A stretch of DNA of 64,000 nucleotides, from assembly GCF_003576645.1 (NCBI RefSeq), contig NC_044920.1, positions 6,412,497 to 6,476,496 of the forward strand. Direction: 5' to 3'. Every line of letters begins with the position of its first letter. Position 1 is the first letter of the stretch. Made by a program: the position numbers and the translations under genes. The notes under the pieces were generated by a model, which had not been told where the DNA came from, made no database searches, and saw only the letters and a program-made list of their open reading frames with translations. This DNA comes from Ipomoea triloba (lineage: Eukaryota; Streptophyta; Magnoliopsida; Solanales; Convolvulaceae). This document shows positions 35,601 through 47,171 of the stretch, one piece after another.

Positions 35601-37044
35601 AGTGAATTTATAAACTGAGAGAAGGGATAAAGCTAATTTCGGGACATGGAGAATATTGGACATAGTTAAAGGTTTGGAATTAGATGATATAACTGCATGA
35701 CCCAAACGTGACACCTCCAAACCTGTACCATTTCCGACTATTAGCACATCTCCGCCGTTATATGCTTCGGAGTGGTCCATCATGCATTCATCGGGCGTAG
35801 CATGCGACGATACCCCCGTATCGGGGTACCAACCGTCCGAGACTGTGTGCGCTGATTCTCCTGAAACAACAACGTTAGCACGCTGCGAAGGCCGATCAGC
35901 ATATCGCTTGAAGCAACTGACTGCCGTGTGGCCGTGCGATTTGCATATCTGACAGCGAGGAGATCCGCCGCCACCCCGACTCCGGCTAGAACCACCTCTG
36001 CCTCGCGAGTGTCGGCCTCGGCCGTTAGCAGAGTGCCGGCCGCCTGAATCAGAACCTCCTCTGCCACGACCTGCGAAAAAAGCCGCAGGAGGTTGCTGCG
36101 ACTGCACAGAATCTGCGACCGTAAAATCATCGGAATTAATGAATTCCTGATTTTGTAGGTGATCGGCGAGTTGTTGCAGAGTGACCGTCTCGGTTGACAC
36201 AGTGAGGGCGCTGGCCATTGATCTGTACTCCGAGCGTAGCCCTCGTAGGGCATACAACACCTGTTCGTCGGGAGAAAGTGGCCGGCCAGCAAGTGACAAC
36301 GCCTCAACTATCATTTGAGCCTTACCAAGATATACTCGGCTGGAGTATTGTTACCTTGGCGAAGTGTTTGAAACTGCCCAAGAAGACTCAAGCAGCGTGA
36401 CCTAGATGACGAAGCTAAAGCGGCATTAATGGCGTCCCATACCTCCCGAGCGGTACTCCGACCTACGGCAAGGTACATAACCTCGTCGGTGAGCGACGAG
36501 ATTAGCAGAGACAGGATCGATTGATCCTGCTGGACCCAGGCATGGTAAGCCGGGTTTGGGGGCAACGGCGTAGCCGACGCGGCGGTGGCAGCCGGTTGCG
36601 AGGGGACAGCGAGGACCTCCGGTGGGCAGGGATTTGAGCCATCGAGAAATCCCAGGAGGCCTTGGCCGCGTAAGAAAGGGATTAATTGCGTTCGCCAGTG
36701 TAGGTAGTTGCGCGATGTGAGTTTCACCGATACAAAGTGATGGGCGGCGGTTAAAGCCATGGGTGTGACCGGAGGCGGAATAGCAGTGGTGGCGGGGACC
36801 AAGGTTCCGTCGGTTGGTGGTGCGACCATGGACCATGATCGGTGAGTGATTGCAAACGAAATTTTTGGGAAAAAAAATCCTACCTATCGCAACTGATACC
36901 AGGAGAGAGTTCTTTTATCTAAGTCTATCAGGACTCTCCTATTCTACAGGTTATAGTTAATGACTCAGTAGGAGCCACTTAAACTTAACCATATAATATA
37001 AAATAACAGATGATAAATAAATACATATAATAGCTCAATTCACA
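32666..37044 (-). mobile_element. Minus-strand copia retrotransposon nested in the Helitron
   Basis: LTRs of about 145 bp lie at 36901-37044 (5') and 32666-32814 (3'). On the minus strand they start TGTGAATTGAGC and contain CTATAACCTGTAGAATAGG. TGGTATCAGTTGCGATAGG follows the 5' LTR as primer-binding site, and GATGGGGTG before the 3' LTR is the polypurine tract. The two LTRs are nearly identical apart from a GA-repeat length difference. I could not settle the target duplication. Confidence 0.85.
32822..36829 (-). pseudogene. Copia gag-pol of the minus-strand element (few lesions)
   Basis: Gag begins at 36829 (LTAAHHFVSVKLTSRNYLHW). A two-base insertion near 36327 shifts it from PAEY to LGKAQ; the main frame then runs 36314-33054. 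It has a CCHC knuckle (CQICKSHGHTAVSC), protease WYPDTGVSSH, integrase (WHQRLGHP, FVDDFSRFSWFYPL), RT ([30 protein letters not shown]) and RNase H. The second integrase Asp is replaced (QSNLGGEY). RNase H has lost part of its core after HAYSDW, with a frame change and two stops, although LTEAEYKGLADVSA and the tail to TGA (32824) remain. About 1,330 codons, a normal copia length. Confidence 0.93.
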
Positions 37045-38269
37045 AATCCGTTTAATATGCTAATCTATATAGGTAATTACCATATACTATTTACCATCTA
37101 AATAATCCGTGGTAATTACACTATATTTAACATCTAAATTTATTATGGTCATTAAACATAGAGATTTCATTCTTACGATAATTTTATATATTTTTACTTC
37201 AAATAATGTCAATTACCCGTGCATTTCATTTGATTACTTTTGAATAAAATCTTAAAAATTATGACAACTAATGAATTAATATTGTTGTTCGTAATATAAA
37301 TTTTATCAAATCAGTTAACGAAATTGATAATACACATATTACATCCATAATTAGAGGAGATTAAAAAAATTATGATAATTATTTCAATTCACGTATTATT
37401 ATGTTAATTCACATATTATTACTCCCATACAATTATATAATTATTTCAATTCACAGATTATTACACATATAAAATTATGCTAATGGTTACTTTGGAATAA
37501 AATCTTAATAATTATGGTCATTGAGAAATTAGTTCAAACATTATACTTTTATTAAACGGTTTTTTATACTTGCCGTAATTTTATCTAATCAATTAAAGAA
37601 ATTAATGGTACACATATTACGGACATAATTAAAGAAAATTAAACATACACATATATATTACGGATAAAATTAAAGAAAATTAAACATACACATATTACGT
37701 CCATAATTAAACGAAATTAAAATATACATTATTTTTTAATTATAATATATACTCCTTAATTACCATACTTATTCATAATACATGGACGTCATAATTAGCA
37801 TAATATTAATCTATACTATATATAAAAACATAAGAATAGTAAATGCATATTTTAAATTTTAAACAATAGTAAAGATAAATTAAAAATAGAATGAAAATAT
37901 TTCAATAGTAATATTCTACATCATTAATTAAAAATAGAACAGAAATTAGGTAAAAATATCAGTGGATCTATTATTCTAATTGACTAATTAACTGAAAATA
38001 AAAAAATCGACTAAAAATGAATCTGATGTTACTAATTGATTGAATATATAAAAGGAAATGAATATTAATAATTGACTGTAAATAAAAAAAATATCCATAA
38101 TTAACTAAAATGAAAAAGGAAATGGTCATATCATTGCAATTTAATTAAAAAAGGAAAACATTCTACATCATGAATAATAAAGGCATATTATAAATAATAT
38201 TAAAGATAAATTAAAAAAAGAACGGAAATTAAAAATGAAACGGAAATATTTCAATAATAATATTCTACA
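37045..38269. other. AT-rich Helitron interior with internal 5' terminus at 37810
   Basis: No genes. An imperfect repeat of CACATATTACG..CATAATTAAA(C/G)AAATTAA occurs three to four times at about 37570-37720. TCTATACTATATATAAAAAC at 37810, preceded by A, matches a Helitron 5' end. Confidence 0.6.
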
Positions 38270-38270
38270 N

Positions 38271-40041
38271 CTCAAGCAGCGTGACCTAGATGACGAAGCT
38301 AAAGCGGCATTAATGGCGTCCCATACCTCCCGAGCGGTACTCCGACCTACGGCAAGGTACATAACCTCGTCGGTGAGCGACGAGATTAGCAGAGACAGGA
38401 TCGATTGATCCTGCTGGACCCAGGCATGGTAAGCCGGGTTTGGGGGCAACGGCGTAGCCGACGCGGCGGTGGCAGCCGGTTGCGAGGGGACAGCGAGGAC
38501 CTCCGGTGGGCAGGGATTTGAGCCATCGAGAAATCCCAGGAGGCCTTGGCCGCGTAAGAAAGGGATTAATTGCGTTCGCCAGTGTAGGTAGTTGCGCGAT
38601 GTGAGTTTCACCGATACAAAGTGATGGGCGGCGGTTAAAGCCATGGGTGTGACCGGAGGCGGAATAGCAGTGGTGGCGGGGACCAAGGTTCCGTCGGTTG
38701 GTGGTGCGACCATGGACCATGATCGGTGAGTGATTGCAAACGAAATTTTTGGGAAAAAAAATCCTACCTATCGCAACTGATACCAGGAGAGAGTTCTTTT
38801 ATCTAAGTCTATCAGGACTCTCCTATTCTACAGGTTATAGTTAATGACTCAGTAGGAGCCACTTAAACTTAACCATATAATATAAAATAACAGATGATAA
38901 ATAAATACATATAATAGCTCAATTCACAAATCCGTTTAATATGCTAATCTATATAGGTAATTACCATATACTATTTACCATCTAAATAATCCGTGGTAAT
39001 TACACTATATTTAACATCTAAATTTATTATGGTCATTAAACATAGAGATTTCATTCTTACGATAATTTTATATATTTTTACTTCAAATAATGTCAATTAC
39101 CCGTGCATTTCATTTGATTACTTTTGAATAAAATCTTAAAAATTATGACAACTAATGAATTAATATTGTTGTTCGTAATATAAATTTTATCAAATCAGTT
39201 AACGAAATTGATAATACACATATTACATCCATAATTAGAGGAGATTAAAAAAATTATGATAATTATTTCAATTCACGTATTATTATGTTAATTCACATAT
39301 TATTACTCCCATACAATTATATAATTATTTCAATTCACAGATTATTACACATATAAAATTATGCTAATGGTTACTTTGGAATAAAATCTTAATAATTATG
39401 GTCATTGAGAAATTAGTTCAAACATTATACTTTTATTAAACGGTTTTTTATACTTGCCGTAATTTTATCTAATCAATTAAAGAAATTAATGGTACACATA
39501 TTACGGACATAATTAAAGAAAATTAAACATACACATATATATTACGGATAAAATTAAAGAAAATTAAACATACACATATTACGTCCATAATTAAACGAAA
39601 TTAAAATATACATTATTTTTTAATTATAATATATACTCCTTAATTACCATACTTATTCATAATACATGGACGTCATAATTAGCATAATATTAATCTATAC
39701 TATATATAAAAACATAAGAATAGTAAATGCATATTTTAAATTTTAAACAATAGTAAAGATAAATTAAAAATAGAATGAAAATATTTCAATAGTAATATTC
39801 TACATCATTAATTAAAAATAGAACAGAAATTAGGTAAAAATATCAGTGGATCTATTATTCTAATTGACTAATTAACTGAAAATAAAAAAATCGACTAAAA
39901 ATGAATCTGATGTTACTAATTGATTGAATATATAAAAGGAAATGAATATTAATAATTGACTGTAAATAAAAAAAATATCCATAATTAACTAAAATGAAAA
40001 AGGAAATGGTCATATCATTGCAATTTAATTAAAAAAGGAAA
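38271..40041. repeat. Duplicate of 36387-38157 after the N at 38270 (assembly copy)
   Basis: Offset 1884 bp. Repeats the gag 5' end, the 5' LTR and the AT-rich flank, including the internal Helitron terminus (39694). The gag fragment on the minus strand (38713-38271) is therefore not an independent gene. Confidence 0.88.
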
Positions 40042-41162
40042 GGAAATTAAAAATGAAACGGAAATATTTCAATAATAATATTCTACATCATCAATTAAAA
40101 ATGGAACGAAAATTAGGTAAATATTACTACGTAATTCTTTCATTTTTCCTAGATAAGGTTGCCTGATATTAATTTACACATAACAATCAGCACTAATAAT
40201 TTTAAAAAAAAATTAAAAAAATAGAAGAACTGCCGGAGACGTCTATTTTTTTTTTAAATTTTATTATTATTATTATTATTATTTAATTATTTTAATTAAA
40301 ATTATTTAAAAAGTTTATTTTAAAATTAGTAACCACCATGTCATCACAATTGTAGGTAAACAGGTCAATTTGGACTTTTTTTTTTTTGAAAGCATGTCAA
40401 TTTGTACTTAATTGCACGAGTTTATATAGTTCAGGAATCTAATTGCATTCTTTTTGAGTTCGATGGCCTAATTGCAGTTTTGTGTGTAGTTCAGTGGTTT
40501 ATTTGACCATTATTCCAAGAAAAATGATATTACTAATTGATTTAAAATATAAAAAGATCGTAATCTATATTCTATACTATATATAAAAGTAAAATCCTCC
40601 TATTTCATTCCCCGCCTAAACTTTTGTAGTCAATTAATGAAATATTTTATTGGTCAAATAATTAATAAAGCTTATTTGTTAAGAAAATGTAAAATAGAAA
40701 TTAACTAATATTTATAAATTGATAATATGTATACTCACGTATCAACACTATTAATAAAAGTAAAATCATTTATCGGGAAAAGAAAAGGATATTACTAATT
40801 GACTGAAAATTATTTAAAAAACTTTAATAGTTAATTATACTTTCCTTTTGAAAACTCTAAGTTATTTAAACTTTAAAAAAATTAATTGAACATGGGTTGT
40901 TAGATTTTTATAATAATCAAAATTAATTCATTCAAATATGGAGGAGGAAGATAAAACTAAATTCAATATGGAGAAAATGAATATACTTAAAGTATAAAAG
41001 TATAATTACACATATATTAGTGTAATTGACTAATAATAATTGCCTAATAATTATTATGATAATTAAGTTAAGCATTGGTCGTTGAATTTATTTTTATAAT
41101 AATTACAATTAATTTATTTCTCATTTTCTCATATTTATTTTAGTAATAATATAATTATATAA
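40042..41162. other. AT-rich Helitron interior, MITE fragment and third 5' terminus
   Basis: About 40340-40520 resembles part of the MULE MITE at 27811 (AATTGCA.., TAGTTCAGTGGTTTATTTGA). TCTATATTCTATACTATATA at 40564, after A, is a Helitron-like 5' end. No genes. Confidence 0.5.
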
Positions 41163-41163
41163 N

Positions 41164-42297
41164 TTAAAAAAAGAACGGAAATTAAAAATGAAACGGAAAT
41201 ATTTCAATAATAATATTCTACATCATCAATTAAAAATGGAACGAAAATTAGGTAAATATTACTACGTAATTCTTTCATTTTTCCTAGATAAGGTTGCCTG
41301 ATATTAATTTACACATAACAATCAGCACTAATAATTTTAAAAAAAAATTAAAAAAATAGAAGAACTGCCGGAGACGTCTATTTTTTTTTTAAATTTTATT
41401 ATTATTATTATTATTATTTAATTATTTTAATTAAAATTATTTAAAAAGTTTATTTTAAAATTAGTAACCACCATGTCATCACAATTGTAGGTAAACAGGT
41501 CAATTTGGACTTTTTTTTTTTTGAAAGCATGTCAATTTGTACTTAATTGCACGAGTTTATATAGTTCAGGAATCTAATTGCATTCTTTTTGAGTTCGATG
41601 GCCTAATTGCAGTTTTGTGTGTAGTTCAGTGGTTTATTTGACCATTATTCCAAGAAAAATGATATTACTAATTGATTTAAAATATAAAAAGATCGTAATC
41701 TATATTCTATACTATATATAAAAGTAAAATCCTCCTATTTCATTCCCCGCCTAAACTTTTGTAGTCAATTAATGAAATATTTTATTGGTCAAATAATTAA
41801 TAAAGCTTATTTGTTAAGAAAATGTAAAATAGAAATTAACTAATATTTATAAATTGATAATATGTATACTCACGTATCAACACTATTAATAAAAGTAAAA
41901 TCATTTATCGGGAAAAGAAAAGGATATTACTAATTGACTGAAAATTATTTAAAAAACTTTAATAGTTAATTATACTTTCCTTTTGAAAACTCTAAGTTAT
42001 TTAAACTTTAAAAAAATTAATTGAACATGGGTTGTTAGATTTTTATAATAATCAAAATTAATTCATTCAAATATGGAGGAGGAAGATAAAACTAAATTCA
42101 ATATGGAGAAAATGAATATACTTAAAGTATAAAAGTATAATTACACATATATTAGTGTAATTGACTAATAATAATTGCCTAATAATTATTATGATAATTA
42201 AGTTAAGCATTGGTCGTTGAATTTATTTTTATAATAATTACAATTAATTTATTTCTCATTTTCTCATATTTATTTTAGTAATAATATAATTATATAG
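41164..42297. repeat. Duplicate of about 40040-41162 after the N at 41163 (assembly copy)
   Basis: Offset 1135 bp at the Helitron-like terminus (40564 against 41699). The copy continues to the real 3' end at 42692. Confidence 0.85.
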
Positions 42298-42731
42298 TCA
42301 TAATATAATTATATAAGTCATATTACTTATAGATCTTTTTAAGATAATTTTAGACAAACAAGTCATATATTATTCAATTAATTGAGTAATATTTTTGTAC
42401 TAATCTTATAATCAAATAAATGTACACATTCAGTATTAGAATTTTTTATAATTTCATCTTTATTTTTATTATCTCAATATATAATAAAAAAATTTATCCA
42501 CGCCCGGGTAATTGGACAATTATTTGTTCTAATTCAAAGGAAAACATCAGAAAACATAATCGATCCAATCAATTTCATCAATTACGCTATATAATATTCG
42601 ATGTTATAATATATATAATTGTATATTGATCCAAATATTCTTTAAATATTATAACAAATCCATTCCGTGCAACGCACGGGCGAAAATACTAGTTAACATA
42701 AAAGAAACAAAACAAATAAATTTCATTAATA

Positions 42732-44280
42732 TCTACTATACTAATAAGAGCCAAAGAGAGTTAGGCCTAAAATGGGTAGAAAAAATGGCGGTCAAATTAT
42801 TTAATCAAATGGATGGTTCAGATGAATTATTTAATCAAATAAATGGTTAAGATAATTCAAATTAATATTATTAATAGAGATTACCTAATTTAACCTTACT
42901 TTTATGATTATCCGTTAAGTTTTCCGTTAAATATTCTCTTCTCCGTTAATATTCCATTAACTTTTAACTTACCCATTAATTTCTATAAGAAAGGTATTAG
43001 GTTCGAACCTCATCTCAATCAAATTTGACATAATTAAGTTTCTCACTCTACTTTACTCTTATTAAATTAAATAAATTAGTAGCTACAACAAAAAATGATA
43101 CATATGTATTTCTTTAATTTAGAATTATGTGTCTACAATACCTTTATTTGAAAAAATTATTCATTATCAAAAAATTAAATTAAATAAGAGAAATAATTTC
43201 ATTAGTTATATTGTCTTTATTTTCTCTCATGCAAAGATTCTTTACATTCAAATTTATCATTTGATATTCATTACATTGTCCATTATCTTATTTTTACAAT
43301 ATCTTGTAATTAAATATCAAAGTTAGAGTACAAAATAATGTTATATATTTATTTACCAAGTATTTTATTAATACTATGAAAAAAAATTTAAAATAATTTG
43401 AAGTTAATTATATTAACTACTTGGGGATTGGTTGACAAAGAGAGTACTCAAATAATAACCCAACAAATTGAAGCGGAATCACTCTATTTTACTCTTATAG
43501 AATTAAATAAATTAGTAGTTACACCAAAAAATGATACATATGTATTTCTTTAATACCATGAAAAAAATAAAAAAGAATAGTTTGAAACCAATCATATTAA
43601 TTACATTCGTTGACAATGAAAGTACTCAAATAACCCATTACTTAGCAATTTGAAGCGAGAAACTACCTTTTAATATCTTTGGAATACATAATATTTTAAA
43701 TTTTCAAATTCTTATTAATTTATTTAATCTTTTTTTCTTAACCTAGGGATTTCTTTATCCATAATAACTCATTCAAGAATAATGGTTGAACAAATGAACC
43801 CCCAAAGCAAAACACCTAAAGGAAAGTCCATAGCTCCTATATCATAATCTCATTGCATGACGTTGTCATCTATGCTACCAACAATATCCGAATTGCAAAT
43901 AAAACACTACTAACAAAAAGGAAGAGAACAAATAGTAAAGATGAAGACAATGACAATGTTACTCAAAAGAGAATTAAGAACCACTTAGAAAAATTCAAAT
44001 TAAAAGTAGTATTTATTTAGACTATCATTTTTAGACCAAATATTTAGACTATCGATTTTACAAGGTTGCAAACATTTATTTTAGTAATAATTATAATGAA
44101 TTTTCTATATTATCTTGGATTCATATACTTTGAGTTAGATATTTAAATAAAAAAATTCGACATTCAATTACCCATGTATAAACTTCTCCTATATAATCTT
44201 GCATTGATATACTTTCAAATATTTATTTAAATATAAACATTGGGCATTAACCCATTCGCGCAATGCGCGTATAAAACTAG
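42732..44280 (+). mobile_element. Small non-autonomous Helitron of a second family
   Basis: Starts TCTACTATACTAATAAGAGC after A. Ends with hairpin CGCGC-AAT-GCGCG and ATAAAACTAG before T. No protein-coding gene. An internal repeat unit (ACTCTTAT(T/A)(A/G)AATTAAATAAATTAGTAG.. ATGATACATATGTATTTCTT) occurs near 43040 and 43490. Confidence 0.82.
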
Positions 44281-44613
44281 TTATTATTATAAGGACGTAT
44301 GGCAATAACACATAAAATTAATTTTGTTGTTATTAATATTATTAATATTAGTATAGTAATGTACGAACATGCTAAATAATAAAAATTAAAACTTAATTAC
44401 ATACTAAATATTATACACATAATTTCATTGGGTAACAAAATTTCATCTTCTCTACAAAGCAAAATAAATATAATACTTATACACATAAATACACCTATAC
44501 ATAATAAATATGTATACGGTAACAAAATATATATATCTATATATATTTATACGTATAGTCTATAAATATATAAATACATACGGTAAATAATGTATGTATG
44601 TATGTGTGCGTAC

Positions 44614-44646
<33 letters not shown>
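44281..44646. other. AT-rich flank with (TG)n/(TA)n runs
   Basis: No gene. Ends in TGTG and TATA microsatellites immediately before the TIR element at 44647. Confidence 0.6.
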
Positions 44647-44647
<1 letters not shown>

Positions 44648-45926
44648 GCCCGGCCCTGGGCAAGGGCGGGCTGGGCCCTTGCCCAGGGCCCATGCTTCAA
44701 AGGGCCCACCACCCATGGCCATCACTTTTATATATACTATTGAATATCAGTATAACTACTTATTATATTTTAATATTAATTAATTTAACTTAGTGTAGTT
44801 GGATGGACTTATGCTTAATATACTTAATGCCACGGGGTCAAATCCCCTCTAGTATACAACTCCATTATCTTTAGAAGATGAATTTAAATTTAGGGATTTA
44901 GAGATATTATATAGTATTAAAATTGTAAGTTACGAAATCTATTTAAATTTAGGGATTTAGAGATATTATATAGTATTAAAATTGTAAGTTACGAAATCTA
45001 TTTCTAATTGTATTTTGGATTTAGAGATGTTATATAGTATTAAAATTGTAAATTTTTGAAATTTATTTCTATTTCTAATTGTATTTTTTGAGTTGTAACT
45101 TTGTGATTTTTTTACATTTCTATAATTATAGTGATATTTATAATATAGATTGATTTGTACTTCATATTAAATTTTGAATCCATTTCAATCGAGTAATTTA
45201 CTATTTATATTTAAAACATGTTATTTTGTGAAATTTATAATGAGTTATACATATGTAACATATTTTATGATTTAGTTATAAAATTTGTTTTGAAAGATAA
45301 TTTACTTTGTTATGACTTATCTAGTCAAATATAGTTTAAAAGTTCTACTGTGCGTCATTGTATTCAAATTAATTTTAAAAAAACTTGGAATTGATCTAAC
45401 TAACAGAAAAAGTATCTATAAATATGATATCAATAGAGAAGTGTCTATTTATAATATGTTTTCCATTCGAACTATTTTTTCCAATTAATTATGTTTTATA
45501 TTTAGTTATGAATATCATTTATCACGTTTTAATGTGTTTTATTTATTGATCACAATAATTAAGATGTCATGCTCTACTCTTATTTGTAAGTTTTATTTTG
45601 TAAATTTTTATTAATAATTACTTTATTATTTACTATAAATCTATAATAACAATGTGATTGTCTATAACCTTACTTGGTTTTAAATTGTTTATTCATTTTT
45701 ATAAAGTATAATTCTTTATTTATGAAGACACCAATGTTGTTATTAATTATTTTGCATTTACTAAAGAATCTAGAGTTGTTTTCATTATTATTATTGTGTA
45801 TGCAAAAATGTTAAGAACTTATAAATTTTATTTCAAATTATTTGATATTAGTATTTTTTTTCTTATTTAATTTAAGGCCCATTTTCATTATTACGCCCCG
45901 AGCTTATAAAATGATAGATCCGGGCA
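44647..45926. mobile_element. TIR element (hAT-like, non-autonomous) in a (TA)n target
   Basis: Ends TGCCCGG..CCGGGCA are flanked on both sides by TATATATA. The left end is unusually GC-rich (GGGCAAGGGCGGGCTGGGCC). Inside are tRNA-like boxes at 44791-44846 and a 63-bp tandem repeat (AATTTAGGGATTTAGAGATA) twice plus a partial third copy at 44880-45060. No transposase. Confidence 0.6.
44791..44846 (+). other. tRNA-like (Pol III box A/box B) segment inside the TIR element
   Basis: TAGTGTAGTTGGATGG resembles box A, and GGGTCAAATCCC resembles box B. The segment does not fold into a full tRNA, so it is not annotated as tRNA. Confidence 0.4.
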
Positions 45927-46336
45927 TATATATATATATATATATATAAACAACTTATAATGATAAAATAAATACACGTACACATAATATAATCATATAC
46001 ATACATTATATATATATATATATATATATACTCCTACGTATACTATACACTATTATATAAATTTATTTATTTATTTATTTATTTTTTTAAACATACTCAT
46101 ACGTACATAATATATATACTTATACAAAAAATAAAATTTATTATAAAACAATTTATATATCTTGCAAGTCTTCTATATCCACATTTAATCAGTGTCATGT
46201 TTGTTTAATTTCTAGAACAGCAAACATTAATGCCCATACGCTTGCCACTCTGGCTTTTTCTCAGGATGAGATTCTGTACTGGGACTCTGTCCCTCCCGTT
46301 TCTATTTCTGCGTTTTTGCATTAATATATCTGGTTG
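45927..46336. other. AT-rich spacer with TA and TTTA microsatellites
   Basis: No gene. (TA)n at 45927-45948 and 46008-46030, TTTA repeats at about 46064-46084, then a 46200-46330 stretch of normal complexity without a recognisable product. Confidence 0.55.
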
Positions 46337-46850
46337 CAGTGGCGGAGCCACAATGGGGGCAGTGGGGAAAGCTGCCCCCACTCCCCCACCCCATATAAAG
46401 TATATATATTAGTTATACCAATATTTCAACAAGTGTTAATTGGCTTAGATGGTAAGGCCATTCTATTTATATATACGAAACAGTCCATTGTTCGAATCCT
46501 ATAGTGTGACTATTTTTAAATTTTTACCCTGTACATGGTCTCTATATATGATATGAAACAGACCATGTATATATATTTTTTCTTTTTTCTTTGTTCTTTT
46601 CATTTTTTATTTTTTAATATTAATAGCGAGGTGAATGATTTATAATGTGTTTTTGATTTGAACTATTTTATCAAATTTATTATGTTTATATTTCATTTTA
46701 AATATATTTTTATCTTGATATATTTTGATTTTTCATCACTAGTCAACAATTATGTATGCATCGGTATCTAAGTTTTTCATTTTTTTTCAAAATATCTTGT
46801 TAGTTTTAATCTTTCGCCCCCACTGGAGAAGATTTTTGGCTCCGCCACTG
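46337..46850. mobile_element. Non-autonomous hAT element with perfect 8-bp TSD
   Basis: Perfect 14-bp TIRs CAGTGGCGGAGCCA / TGGCTCCGCCACTG. Flanks TCTGGTTG at 46329-46336 and 46851-46858 are identical. Eight bp is the hAT duplication size, and the TIR sequence is the common plant hAT end. The 514-bp element has no transposase and carries tRNA-like boxes (46441-46500). Confidence 0.95.
46441..46500 (+). other. tRNA-like (box A/box B) segment inside the hAT element
   Basis: TGGCTTAGATGGTAAGG (box A-like) and GTTCGAATCCT (box B-like) lie 32 nt apart, as in tRNA genes and SINEs. No acceptor or anticodon stems are obvious. Confidence 0.5.
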
Positions 46851-46858
46851 TCTGGTTG

Positions 46859-46957
46859 ATTTGTTTTCAAAAAAAAAAAAAAAATCTTGGATCAAATTTT
46901 ATGGACAAGAACATACTATACACATGTATCAATTATCACAACAAAAATTCTAATATG

Positions 46958-47002
<45 letters not shown>

Positions 47003-47171
47003 GAATTACACATACAAATCCTAATTAATAAAATAATTTTTTTTTGTTTGTTATTGAAATGTACGAACTGGTTTGTACCTACATATATATACACAATTTT
47101 ATGTACTAGTTTATATACAAATAAATAGATAGATATAATTATAGGCATATATATACGGCCATACATCAACA
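46859..47171. other. Flank with A-run and (TA)n microsatellite
   Basis: (TA)n at 46959-46996 and a 15-A run near 46869. No gene. The Athila-type element starts abruptly at its right end. Confidence 0.6.

Larger units (their letters stand above)
28235..42692 (+). mobile_element. Compound non-autonomous Helitron with nested copia and assembly duplicates
   Basis: Starts TCTATACTATATATAAAAAC after A (28234). It ends with hairpin CCGTGCAACGCACGGG and ATACTAG at 42692 before T. Two further 5'-type termini lie inside: 37810 (duplicated at 39694) and 40564 (duplicated at 41699). Only one 3' terminus was found. It has no RepHel or RPA gene, so movement would need a partner such as the 12067 element, which shares its ends. 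Its apparent length is inflated by duplicates after the Ns at 29172, 31237, 38270 and 41163. Confidence 0.8.

Noticed and set aside
38310..38720. Independent copia gag genes
   Set aside because: Assembly copy of 36426-36836 after the N at 38270.
46441..46500. tRNA gene
   Set aside because: Only box A and box B resemble a tRNA. No acceptor stem or anticodon arm is seen, and it lies inside a hAT element.
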